DNA of 34,910 nt, taken from the NCBI GenBank assembly GCA_026391555.1, contig JAPLEB010000092.1, forward strand, positions 1-34,910, in the 5' to 3' direction. Both the position numbers and the translations under genes were made by a program. Below are positions 25,798 to 33,907 of this stretch, piece by piece. The notes beneath the pieces were generated by a model. It was not told the origin of the DNA. It made no database searches and was given only the letters and a program-made list of their open reading frames with translations. Position 1 is the stretch's first letter. Each line of letters opens with the position of its first letter. This DNA comes from Bacteroidia bacterium. Its GTDB lineage: Bacteria; Bacteroidota; Bacteroidia; Bacteroidales; VadinHA17.

Positions 25798-27249
25798 ATG
25801 AACGAAGGGACCATTGGTCGGTTAATGAAGACCCCTGCATTGGCAGCATTGCCGTTGGGAATTCTTGCATCATTTCCAATTTACTCATGTAGCTCTGAAA
25901 AAGCATCATTGGCAAAACCCAATGTAATATTTGTCGTGCTGGACGACATGAACAATTTCGGGATTGGGGGGCCGGAGAAAGTAAAAACCCCTAATATCGA
26001 TAAACTAAGGAATTCATCTGTCACCTTTACCAGGGCTAACTGTTCTGCTCCTCTTTGCATGCCTTCCAGGGCGTCCTTCTTTACCGGAGTTTATCCTCAC
26101 CATTCAGGGGTGTATACAAATGGCGGGGATCCCTGGAACAGGTCGGAAGTGCTTAAACAATCTGAAACATTGCCGGAGTTGTTCAAACGTAACGGCTATT
26201 ACACATTTGGACGGGGCAAAATTTATCACGCGAAGATGGAGGAAGGAAGGATTGAACGGAATTTTGATAACCGCCCTATCTTTGAAGGCGGTTTCGGCCC
26301 CTTTCCGGATGAAGGGCACAGGGTTTTTTCGGAAAAGGACAAATTCGTGAATTTTTGGGGGGTGCAAGCCTTCCCCGACAGCTTGTTTCCCGATGTAATT
26401 AATACCAGTGCTACAATTAATTTTTTAAATCAAAAACACGATAAACCTTTTTTTGTAACCTTGGGGCTTTGGCGGCCGCATACTCCTTTCACAGCACCCC
26501 AACGCTTTTTTGATATGTACAACTCTGAAGAAATTGAAATCCCTAAAGGGTACCTTGCCAATGATTTGGATGATGTTCCTGAATTTGCCATAAATCTGCT
26601 TGATCCTTTCGGGCGGTTTGAAGTTACCGGTGCAAATAATGTGGACCGGTGGAAACACTTTATTCATGGTTATTATGCCTGTACATCTTTTGCCGACTGG
26701 AATGTCGGACGGTTAATAGACGCTTTAAAACAAAGTGATTATGCTGAAAATACCATCATTGTTCTGTTGTCAGATAATGGATTTCATGTTGGGACAAAAA
26801 ATCATTGGGAGAAAAATACCTTATGGGATGCTTCTGCCATAGTGCCGTTAATCATTCAGATACCCGGCTCTCATGCCAGGGGGACAACTGTCCAATCTCC
26901 GGTTGGACTGATTGACCTTTATCCGACGTTGGTCGATTTATGTAAACTGGAATCTCCTAAGCAAAAATTGGATGGGGTAAGTTTGCGTTACTTCCTGGAA
27001 AAGCCGGGTTATAGCCGGGATCAGCCAACATTGACAAGCCTTGGGGAAAATTTAATTTCTATTAGAAGCCAAAAATACCGCTATATCCAATATCCGGATG
27101 GGACTGCAGAGTTGTACGATACTGAAATTGACCCGTTTGAATGGAATAATTTGATTAATAAGAAAGAATTAACTCCTGTTGTGAAAGAACACCAAAAGTA
27201 TATTCCATCCACTTTTATGAAAGAATTACCCGGAGGAAGAAGAAATTAA
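25798..27249 (+). CDS. S1-family sulfatase (Cys-type), iduronate-2-sulfatase-like
   Basis: The 483-residue protein shows metal-binding VVLDDMNNFG (49-50) and the formylglycine motif CMPSR (C87 to R91) in the context NCSAPLCMPSRASFFTG, typical of the iduronate-2-sulfatase-like branch. GRGKIYHAK replaces the more common GKWH motif, also seen in that branch, and LLSDNGFHVG and KNHWEKNTLWD complete the site. The N-terminus has a hydrophobic stretch ending IYSC (C31), a possible lipid-attachment site. Translation may start at the ATG at 25825 (MKTPALAAL), which gives a more normal signal peptide than the ATG used here. Confidence 0.92.
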   Translation: MNEGTIGRLMKTPALAALPLGILASFPIYSCSSEKASLAKPNVIFVVLDDMNNFGIGGPEKVKTPNIDKLRNSSVTFTRANCSAPLCMPSRASFFTGVYPHHSGVYTNGGDPWNRSEVLKQSETLPELFKRNGYYTFGRGKIYHAKMEEGRIERNFDNRPIFEGGFGPFPDEGHRVFSEKDKFVNFWGVQAFPDSLFPDVINTSATINFLNQKHDKPFFVTLGLWRPHTPFTAPQRFFDMYNSEEIEIPKGYLANDLDDVPEFAINLLDPFGRFEVTGANNVDRWKHFIHGYYACTSFADWNVGRLIDALKQSDYAENTIIVLLSDNGFHVGTKNHWEKNTLWDASAIVPLIIQIPGSHARGTTVQSPVGLIDLYPTLVDLCKLESPKQKLDGVSLRYFLEKPGYSRDQPTLTSLGENLISIRSQKYRYIQYPDGTAELYDTEIDPFEWNNLINKKELTPVVKEHQKYIPSTFMKELPGGRRN

Positions 27250-27250
27250 A

Positions 27251-27290
27251 GACAAAAGTCGAAGCGCAGCGAAGATCCCGCTTCGGCGCG
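27251..27290 (+). repeat. Intergenic palindromic repeat, copy A
   Basis: The 40-nt element is 37/40 identical to 30831-30870, in the same orientation. It contains a 7-bp inverted repeat, CGAAGCG and CGCTTCG. It starts two bases after a sulfatase stop codon. The role is unknown; a transcript-end hairpin or a dispersed mobile palindrome are the options. Confidence 0.6.
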
Positions 27291-27371
27291 GACAAAAGGC
27301 TCAAGACATTATGAAAATACATCATAAAAATTGGGAATGTTTCAGATGTAAAAAATATTAATAAGAGCTAT

Positions 27372-29006
27372 ATGAAAAATACTGTTTACCCTTTAGCAAT
27401 GCTTACTGGTTTAATAAACTTGCAGGCTAATTGCTATTCCCAGGAATCAGCAGTTAAAAATCGGCCCAACATCATTTGTATCCTTGCCGATGATATGGGA
27501 TTTTCAGACTTGGGATGTTATGGAGGAGAGATTCAAACTCCCAATCTGGATCGATTGGCCCAAAATGGGCTGCGGTATTCACAATTTTATAATGCAGCCA
27601 GATGTTGTCCTACCCGGGCATCTCTTTTAACAGGCCTTTACCCACATCAGGCAGGTATGGGATGGATGACCAATGCTGATTTGGGTACACCTCAGTATAA
27701 GGGTGATTTAAGTAAAAATGCAGTAACCATTGCGGAAGTGCTGAAAACATCGGGATATAGCACTTATATGACCGGGAAGTGGCATCTTAGCAGTACGCGA
27801 AAAGATGATGCCGGAATTAGTGACAATTGGCCGGCTCAACGAGGATTTGATCGTTTTTTTGGTATTGTTGGCGGGGCCGGTAATTACTTCAACCTCAATG
27901 TTTATTCAAATAATAAAAAGTACAAATCACCTGAGAATTTCTATTTTACTCATGCTATCAGTGATAGTTCGGTGATGTTTATTGACCATCATTTTCAGAA
28001 GGAGCCAACTAAGCCATTGTTTATGTACGTTGCTTATACTTCTCCGCATTGGCCATTACATGCACTTCATAAGGATATCTTGAAATATGAAGGAGTGTAT
28101 GAAGAAGGTTGGGATGTACTAAGAGAAAAACGCCTGAAAAAACAGTATGAAAAAGGCCTTTGGAAAAATGAAATTAATCTTTCACCGCGCGATGAAAAAG
28201 TGCCGGCATGGATTTCTCTTTCTAATGAAGAAAAGAAAGATTTTGCCAGACGGATGGCCATTTATGCTGCACAGGTAGATGCGATGGACCAGGGCATCGG
28301 GCGTATTGTCAGCAAACTTAAGGATATTGGGCAACTTGATAATACAGTAATTTTCTTTTTGGCTGATAATGGAGCCTGCGCTGAATATATTTCAAGTGGA
28401 AATAGCAAGGATCTTGCAGGTAATTTAGCTAACACTTGGGAGAGTTACCGGATTAATTGGGCTAATGTGAGTAATACACCATTCAGGGAATATAAGCATT
28501 GGATACACGAAGGAGGCGTGCGAACTCCTCTGATCGTTCATTGGCCAAAGGGAATCGATAAATCATTAAATAACAGTTTTGTAAGGGAGTATGGTCATAT
28601 AACAGATATCATGGCTACATGTTTAGATATTTCCGGGGCAAAATATCCTGAAAAATACAATGACAATCAGATTGTCCCCAAGCAGGGAACCAGTTTGTTG
28701 CCTCATTTTTCCAATCAGAAAAATGGAAGAGGTCCTGTTTTTTGGGAACACGAAGCCAATATTGGCATGCGGGATGGAAATTGGAAACTTGTTGCAAAAA
28801 CTCCTGAAAACGGAACCTTTAATCCGGCTAATCTGGAGTTATACAATATACTGGAAGATCCCACAGAATTAAACAATTTGGCTGGTGTTTATCAGGTAAA
28901 ACTGGATAGCATGTTTAAAGCATGGGAAGCATGGGCTCAATATGTGCAGATTTATCCTTTTGATACACGGGAATATAACGTAAGGACAAAGGCTTCTAAA
29001 CAATAA
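27372..29006 (+). CDS. Secreted S1-family sulfatase (Cys-type), large arylsulfatase-like form
   Basis: The 544-residue enzyme has a signal peptide (about 1-23, ending CYSQ), metal-binding LADDMGFSDLG (40-41) and formylglycine motif CCPTR (C78 to R82) in NAARCCPTRASLLTGLYPHQ. The CCPTR form with a following HQAGMG is characteristic of a large arylsulfatase branch common in Bacteroidota. TGKWHLSST and FLADNGACAEY complete the site. It contains a long insertion around 230-300 (YEEGWDVLREKRLKKQYEKG) usual in that branch. It is followed after 54 nt by the BNR protein gene, and the pair is bracketed by the two copies of the intergenic palindromic repeat. Confidence 0.94.
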   Translation: MKNTVYPLAMLTGLINLQANCYSQESAVKNRPNIICILADDMGFSDLGCYGGEIQTPNLDRLAQNGLRYSQFYNAARCCPTRASLLTGLYPHQAGMGWMTNADLGTPQYKGDLSKNAVTIAEVLKTSGYSTYMTGKWHLSSTRKDDAGISDNWPAQRGFDRFFGIVGGAGNYFNLNVYSNNKKYKSPENFYFTHAISDSSVMFIDHHFQKEPTKPLFMYVAYTSPHWPLHALHKDILKYEGVYEEGWDVLREKRLKKQYEKGLWKNEINLSPRDEKVPAWISLSNEEKKDFARRMAIYAAQVDAMDQGIGRIVSKLKDIGQLDNTVIFFLADNGACAEYISSGNSKDLAGNLANTWESYRINWANVSNTPFREYKHWIHEGGVRTPLIVHWPKGIDKSLNNSFVREYGHITDIMATCLDISGAKYPEKYNDNQIVPKQGTSLLPHFSNQKNGRGPVFWEHEANIGMRDGNWKLVAKTPENGTFNPANLELYNILEDPTELNNLAGVYQVKLDSMFKAWEAWAQYVQIYPFDTREYNVRTKASKQ

Positions 29007-29060
29007 ATTTAATCGAGTTGGATATTGACTTCGACAATTAGAATATTTTAAATTCAAATA

Positions 29061-30806
29061 ATGAAATACATGGCGGGAAAATGTAACATATTAAGTAATA
29101 GCAAAATAATTCTTTTTATTGTTACCCTGTCTATTTTTGAGTTCTCTTTTGCACAAAACGAAATAACATGGAAGGATGAAATAGTCCTTGATGGAACTTT
29201 CAAATATATCCGGCTGTGTAAAGTGACAAAAGGACCTGCTGCGGGCGATATTATTATGACCTATTTCAAGAACGATCACAGTGCACCTTTCGGAATGCGA
29301 CGAAGCAAAGATGAAGGCCGTTCATGGAGTGATGAAACTATTTTCATGAAGAATACCGCCACTAACTATTATGTGAATCCGGGTATTTTGCAACTTGATG
29401 ATGGAAGGTTAATGTTGAGTTATTGCAAGCGAGCCAATAATACATCAGGTACTATTCCAGAACAAGGACCCTGTGTAAAATTTAGCTCCGATGGTGGTTA
29501 TACCTGGGGTACAGAAACTTTTATAGCTTGGGGTGGCGATTATGAACCAACTGCTATTCAGGTTCCAAATGATAAAAATGGAGATGGGAATAACGATATT
29601 TATTTATTTTGGTCTATGGCAATAGCAGATCAAAGTATGGACTTGTCAGTCTCCGATGCTGATAGCGTCAAAAGAGGTTTTGCCTGTGGTGTTGTTGCTT
29701 CATACGACAATGGATCGACCTGGAATAACTTTATGCCAACCAAACTTGGGGCACGAATAGTACACAGAAATCTTGATGAACCTTCTGACGGAACTTTTAT
29801 GGGGTCAAAAGGCAATATGCCTACTCCTGTTCTTTTGCCCAATCATCGTATTGGGGTTGTTTGTGAAGCTGTTGACAAAAAAAACTCCCCTTGGTTTACT
29901 GTCTCAGATAGTAACGACTGGGATTGGGCAAACTTTCAGGGGCAGCAATGGTCTTCATATACCTATTTTGGTTATCCTCCATACGATGTCGATGACGAAA
30001 ACGTTTATCCCACGGATCGGAATAAATGCTGGCGTCCTACTTATACGGATGATACCTTCGGTGGAGCGCCATATACATGCGTATTGCCAAATGGGAAAAT
30101 TGCATTTTCGCAAAACACAAATCATATAGTTAAGGTCTTTGTCGGTGATGCTTATGCGAAAAATACTGTTAAACAAGCAGATCCATGGGTAGATCATAAA
30201 TCATTTTATTCATGCATCATCCCTCTGAATGACCACGAAGTTATTGTTGCCGCACATGACCCTGACGACCTTTCAAAAGCATATATACGAATTGGGGAAA
30301 TAATAAAAGATACCGAATCGCCCACTTCGCCTGAAAACGTTACATGGGTAAAAAATGGTACTGGTTATAAAGTTGCCTGGACACATTCTACCGATAATAT
30401 TGTGGTGCATAAATATGAAATCTTTGCAAACGAAAAGCCGGTAAAAGCAGTTTTATGGGATAATTCAGCAACAATTGAAGGTTTGGATGCTAACATAAAT
30501 TATACATTCTCGGTAAGAGCAATGGATTATCAGGGAAATTTTTCCGGATTGGCGACTAGTGTTAGTGATAATATTTATACAGAAACTGTTAATATATTTC
30601 CTAATCCCGCTAACAACCGGGTAGAAATAGTTATACCTTGGGAAAAGGCAAGTATATCTGTTTATAACTCTTTAGGTGAATTGAAATTACATGATTCTCA
30701 ATTTTCTTCAGGTCAGTTTACTATTTCAACTTTGGGAAAGGGATTATATATCATTCAAATACAGCATAAAAGCATAACTTTGTTCAGAAAATTACTAAAA
30801 CTTTAG
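29061..30806 (+). CDS. BNR/sialidase-fold secreted protein with Fn3-like and T9SS type A sorting domains
   Basis: The 581-residue protein has a signal peptide (about 1-32, ending SFAQ), then a six-bladed propeller of the sialidase superfamily with three Asp-boxes: SKDEGRSW (82-89), SSDGGYTW (142-149) and SYDNGSTW (214-221). A fibronectin III-like module covers about 418-505. The last 71 residues (from NIFPNPANNRVEIVI to FRKLLKL) are a type A T9SS sorting domain, so the protein should be secreted through T9SS and surface-attached. In this context exo-arabinanase-like (GH93-type) or another exo-glycosidase activity is as likely as sialidase activity. A glycan-binding role cannot be excluded. 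Confidence 0.85.
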   Translation: MKYMAGKCNILSNSKIILFIVTLSIFEFSFAQNEITWKDEIVLDGTFKYIRLCKVTKGPAAGDIIMTYFKNDHSAPFGMRRSKDEGRSWSDETIFMKNTATNYYVNPGILQLDDGRLMLSYCKRANNTSGTIPEQGPCVKFSSDGGYTWGTETFIAWGGDYEPTAIQVPNDKNGDGNNDIYLFWSMAIADQSMDLSVSDADSVKRGFACGVVASYDNGSTWNNFMPTKLGARIVHRNLDEPSDGTFMGSKGNMPTPVLLPNHRIGVVCEAVDKKNSPWFTVSDSNDWDWANFQGQQWSSYTYFGYPPYDVDDENVYPTDRNKCWRPTYTDDTFGGAPYTCVLPNGKIAFSQNTNHIVKVFVGDAYAKNTVKQADPWVDHKSFYSCIIPLNDHEVIVAAHDPDDLSKAYIRIGEIIKDTESPTSPENVTWVKNGTGYKVAWTHSTDNIVVHKYEIFANEKPVKAVLWDNSATIEGLDANINYTFSVRAMDYQGNFSGLATSVSDNIYTETVNIFPNPANNRVEIVIPWEKASISVYNSLGELKLHDSQFSSGQFTISTLGKGLYIIQIQHKSITLFRKLLKL

Positions 30807-30830
30807 TTAGCCTGCATTATTCATGCAGAA

Positions 30831-30870
30831 GATAAAAGTCGAAGCGCAGCGGAGATCCCGCTTCGGCGGG
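30831..30870 (+). repeat. Intergenic palindromic repeat, copy B
   Basis: This is the second copy of the element at 27251-27290, with 3 mismatches in 40. The CGAAGCG/CGCTTCG inverted repeat is intact. It lies 24 nt after the BNR gene and continues into a second palindromic segment. Confidence 0.6.
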
Positions 30871-30877
30871 GTAAAAA

Positions 30878-30932
30878 GTTGAGGAGCGTAGCGATGAACC
30901 GGGCCGCAGGCGAGAACGGCGAAGCCCTCAAC
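30878..30932 (+). repeat. Second palindromic segment attached to repeat copy B
   Basis: GTTGAGG (30878-30884) and CCTCAAC (30926-30932) are perfect reverse complements enclosing a GC-rich interior. The GC content is well above the surrounding intergenic DNA. It is absent from copy A. It may be a composite dispersed repeat or a transcription-end structure. Confidence 0.5.
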
Positions 30933-30962
30933 GAAGTTAATTAATCAGATTAAAATGGAAAA

Positions 30963-32045
30963 ATGAAAAAAAAATATTTTGTATTACTCGTATTTATATG
31001 TTTTTCATGCCAGAACGAACCTCGGCAATTAGTACAAGAAAATCCCCTAAAGGTCAAATTTGGAGATCCATACATACTCAAGGTATCCGATGGCATGTAC
31101 TACATGGTTGGAACAGGTGGCGTGAAAGATGGTTTTGAAATGTATTCTTCCGCTGATTTAAAAGAATGGAAAGACGAAGGTTGTATTTTCCAGGGGAATA
31201 CCGATAGTTCCTGGTGTGTTGCTAATTTTTGGGCGCCGGAATTGTATGAATATGAGGGTAGGTATTACCTGCTGTTCAGTGCCGATTGGCGCAAAAATCC
31301 GACCAACGAAATGGAGAATTTCCGCATTGGGGTTGCAGTTTCTGATTCGCCAACGGGGCCATATACAAATCTTTATAACCGCCCGATATTTGATCCCGGA
31401 TATCCGGTCATTGATGGCAACCTGCTTTTTGAGGGCGGTAAAGTATTCCTGTATTATTCACGATGCTGCTATAAACATCCGGTAGAAAGTGAATTGGCTG
31501 TTTGGGCACGAGAAAAAGGTTTATTCGATGAAATTGAAGAAAGTTGGGTGTACGGGGTTGAGATGAAAACCGATTTCTCAGGAGTTATTGGAGAACCGCT
31601 TCTGTTATTGCGCCCTCCTGTTTTGTTGAATGATAAACAGGCAGGGTGGGAGAGTCGTTCGGTAACTTCAAACGAAGTCAACCGCCGCTGGACTGAAGGT
31701 TCATACATTTTCAAAAGAAATGATCTTTATTACATGATGTATTCTGCCAACTATTTTGGAGGACAAAATTATGCCGTTGGTTATGCTACGTCAAAGATGC
31801 CTCTTGGTCCCTTTAAAAAGGCGGATAATAATCCGGTACTACAAAAAAATACCGAACAAGGCGGTATAGTAACCGGCACAGGGCATAATTCTGCAACTAT
31901 TTCTCCTGATGGTAAAGAAATGCTTTGTGTTTATCATGGACGAACATCTAAAACCGGTGACAATCGGGTAGTATTCATCGACCACATGGAATTGATGGAT
32001 GATGGAACACTGGTTGTTCACGGGCCAACAACAAAAGATCAATAA
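30963..32045 (+). CDS. GH43-family glycoside hydrolase, lipoprotein
   Basis: The 360-residue protein has a short lipoprotein signal (MKKKYFVLLVFICFSC, C16) and one GH43-type five-bladed propeller. Catalytic residues can be placed at D35 (KFGDPYIL), D151 (PVIDGNLL) and E245 (WTEGSYIF), with NFWAPEL (89-95) and GTGHNSATISPDGKE as family marks. It probably removes arabinose, xylose or a related sugar from the PUL substrate at the periplasm or surface. It carries an insertion around 165-200 (YSRCCYKHPVESELAVWARE) that the first GH43 lacks, so the two are not recent duplicates. It is the last PUL gene and converges on the tonB gene, whose stop is 57 nt away. Confidence 0.9.
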   Translation: MKKKYFVLLVFICFSCQNEPRQLVQENPLKVKFGDPYILKVSDGMYYMVGTGGVKDGFEMYSSADLKEWKDEGCIFQGNTDSSWCVANFWAPELYEYEGRYYLLFSADWRKNPTNEMENFRIGVAVSDSPTGPYTNLYNRPIFDPGYPVIDGNLLFEGGKVFLYYSRCCYKHPVESELAVWAREKGLFDEIEESWVYGVEMKTDFSGVIGEPLLLLRPPVLLNDKQAGWESRSVTSNEVNRRWTEGSYIFKRNDLYYMMYSANYFGGQNYAVGYATSKMPLGPFKKADNNPVLQKNTEQGGIVTGTGHNSATISPDGKEMLCVYHGRTSKTGDNRVVFIDHMELMDDGTLVVHGPTTKDQ

Positions 32046-32102
32046 ATTATTCGAAAGCCACTGATAATCAACATAATCATAAAACTGAAAAATATTATAA
32101 TA

Positions 32103-32996
32103 CTATTTCAGAATAAAAGTATATTTAATTGTGCCCTTCTGAACAGCGGGAGCATCTGATTTAACTTCAAAACTGGCCTTCATGGCCGCATCTTTAGCGA
32201 CCTTCAGCAAATATTCATCATAAGTGGTTGATCCTTTGAAACCGGTAACAGCCCGGATAACTTTCCCCCATTTGTCGACACTTACCTCAACAACAACTAT
32301 TCCTTCTCCCTGATAGTCATATTCAGGAAGCGGAAGCTCCAGAACACCACGACCCTGAAGATCATATGAAATGCCCTTGTCGCCAAGACCACTTCCTTCT
32401 CCACGCACCTTCGAATCAACCGATCCGGATGTTACACCCTGGTTTCCCGGTCCACCTGCAACACCTTCTCCGGCAGAATTAGTACCTGCGTTTTTTGAAT
32501 TTGCCAGAGCATTTTTTGTCCGGTTCATAATATCTGCCTGCCGCTGCTGCTCCGCTTCAATTCTTTTCCTTTCAATCTCCTTCTGTTCTTTCAGGATTTT
32601 TTCAGTCTCAAGTTGCTCTTGAATCTTTTTGTCGGCTTCAATCTTCTCAAGTTTTTTCTTTTCGGCTTCCGGGTCAACTTTTTTAACTTCGGGTGCTTCT
32701 TCTGTATTTTGAGTCAGAAGAGGATCTTCGTCAGTTTTAATTACTGCATCTGAAGGAAGGGGAGGCGAGGTCTCTTCCTGAATTGCAGGTGGAGAAGGTT
32801 CGATCATGCCCAGACCTGTTTCATCGGTTCCGAAATTAACCAGTATCCCTTCTTCCTTTTCCAGAGGCGGGGGTACTGAGAAACCAACAAAAACGAGCAA
32901 TACCAACAAAACCAGGTGGATTATTGTAGTGCCAACTATCCCCTTCCCTTTTTCGGAAGGGAATTTGTGAAGATCATTATTTAGGTGAGGTTGCAA
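32103..32996 (-). CDS. TonB-type energy transducer
   Basis: The 297-residue protein has one transmembrane anchor (about 21-41, VGTTIIHLVLLVLLVFVGFS), a Pro/Glu-rich stretch, a charged coiled-coil region (about 105-165, rich in Lys, Glu and Gln), a Gly-rich linker (about 168-205) and a C-terminal TonB-like beta domain (about 215-297, GEGIVVVEVSVDKWGKV to KGTIKYTFILK). It carries energy from the ExbB/ExbD motor to outer-membrane transporters, which could include the SusC proteins nearby. Its start overlaps the end of exbD by 20 nt. The gene order exbB-exbD-tonB is usual for Bacteroidota. Confidence 0.9.
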   Translation of the reverse strand: MQPHLNNDLHKFPSEKGKGIVGTTIIHLVLLVLLVFVGFSVPPPLEKEEGILVNFGTDETGLGMIEPSPPAIQEETSPPLPSDAVIKTDEDPLLTQNTEEAPEVKKVDPEAEKKKLEKIEADKKIQEQLETEKILKEQKEIERKRIEAEQQRQADIMNRTKNALANSKNAGTNSAGEGVAGGPGNQGVTSGSVDSKVRGEGSGLGDKGISYDLQGRGVLELPLPEYDYQGEGIVVVEVSVDKWGKVIRAVTGFKGSTTYDEYLLKVAKDAAMKASFEVKSDAPAVQKGTIKYTFILK

Positions 32997-33369
32997 TTAT
33001 CAATTTATAATTATTTGATTGAGCAATATTCAAAACCTTAACAACACTTTCAAAAGGGACACTTTTGTCAGCATGGAGCGAAATATAAGTGTCAGGTTTA
33101 TCTCCCAGTTTCTGTTTCAGAATTGACTCAAGGTCATCTATGTTGACCGGCTGCATTTCCACAAAATAGTTAAGATCGCTTGTTATGGAGACAGTAGTCA
33201 GTGGTTTAGCCGATGTTATGTTGCTCCCTTTTGGCAGAAGCAGTTTCAGAGCATTCGGATGAACGAGTGTTGATGTTAACATAAAGAAAATAAGCAAATT
33301 GAAAACAACGTCGGTCATCCCTACCGAACTGAAATTTATACTTATCTTGTTTCTTTGAGAAATTGCCAT
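32977..33369 (-). CDS. exbD: ExbD/TolR-family motor protein
   Basis: The 130-residue protein has a short cytoplasmic N-terminus, one transmembrane helix with the conserved motor Asp (D20 in GMTDVVFNLLIFFML) and a periplasmic domain (SITSDLNYFVE to YKLIIATS). It works with ExbB to use the proton gradient to drive TonB. The start codon is one base after the exbB stop. The length is normal for the family. Confidence 0.94.
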   Translation of the reverse strand: MAISQRNKISINFSSVGMTDVVFNLLIFFMLTSTLVHPNALKLLLPKGSNITSAKPLTTVSITSDLNYFVEMQPVNIDDLESILKQKLGDKPDTYISLHADKSVPFESVVKVLNIAQSNNYKLIIATSPK

Positions 33370-33370
33370 T

Positions 33371-33871
33371 TTAACGTTCAGTTTTTACCGGTTCATTTAA
33401 AATATCCATAAATTCCGTTAGAGTTGCTTCAAGATTAAATACAACTTTTTCAACCTTTACCACCAATGTATTATAGGCAAAATAGCCGATTATTCCAACT
33501 ATAAGTCCGGCGACAGTAGTGATAAGTGCAGTATAAATTCCGTCGGAAAGCAGAGAGACTTCAATATTATTTCCTGCCTGCGACATAGCATAGAATGACT
33601 GTACCATCCCGATTACCGTTCCAAGGAATCCAAGCATGGGTTCTGCACCTGTTATGGTCGCGAGTGTAGGGAATCCTTTCTCGAGTTTCGATATTTCAAG
33701 CTTCCCAACGTTTTCAATTGCTGTACTGATATCCTGTAAAGGCCGGCCTAATCTACTGATTCCCTTTTCAATCATTCGTGCTGAGGGGCTATCGGTCGAT
33801 TTGCACAATGCCAGGGCTGCATCTATTTTACTATCATGGATATAATCTTTTATCCTGTTCATAAAGTTCAA
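33371..33871 (-). CDS. exbB: ExbB/MotA/TolQ-family proton channel, C-terminal part of a split frame
   Basis: The open frame encodes 166 residues from a TTG or 163 from the next ATG. It holds the second and third transmembrane helices of ExbB (TITGAEPMLGFLGTVIGMVQSFYAM and ALITTVAGLIVGIIGYFAYN) plus the cytoplasmic segment SARMIEKGISRLGRP. The first helix is missing. It is found upstream in the same frame at 33908-34063, separated only by a TAA and 12 sense codons up to the TTG. Read through the TAA, the protein would be 230 residues, normal for Bacteroidota ExbB. ExbB is the ring-forming partner of ExbD. This frame could be reinitiated, but a channel without its first helix is unlikely to work normally. 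Confidence 0.8.
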   Translation of the reverse strand: MNFMNRIKDYIHDSKIDAALALCKSTDSPSARMIEKGISRLGRPLQDISTAIENVGKLEISKLEKGFPTLATITGAEPMLGFLGTVIGMVQSFYAMSQAGNNIEVSLLSDGIYTALITTVAGLIVGIIGYFAYNTLVVKVEKVVFNLEATLTEFMDILNEPVKTER

Positions 33872-33907
33872 ATCTTCTTTAGTAGCTTTCCTGATAACAT
33901 AATATCT

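Noticed and set aside
29061-30806. Calling the BNR protein a true sialidase
   Set aside because: Asp-boxes show only the propeller fold. I could not confidently place the three active-site arginines, and the PUL context suggests pentose-type sugars.
27251-30932. CRISPR-like array or insertion sequence
   Set aside because: There are only two repeat copies 3.5 kb apart, with normal genes between them and no transposase or cas gene.
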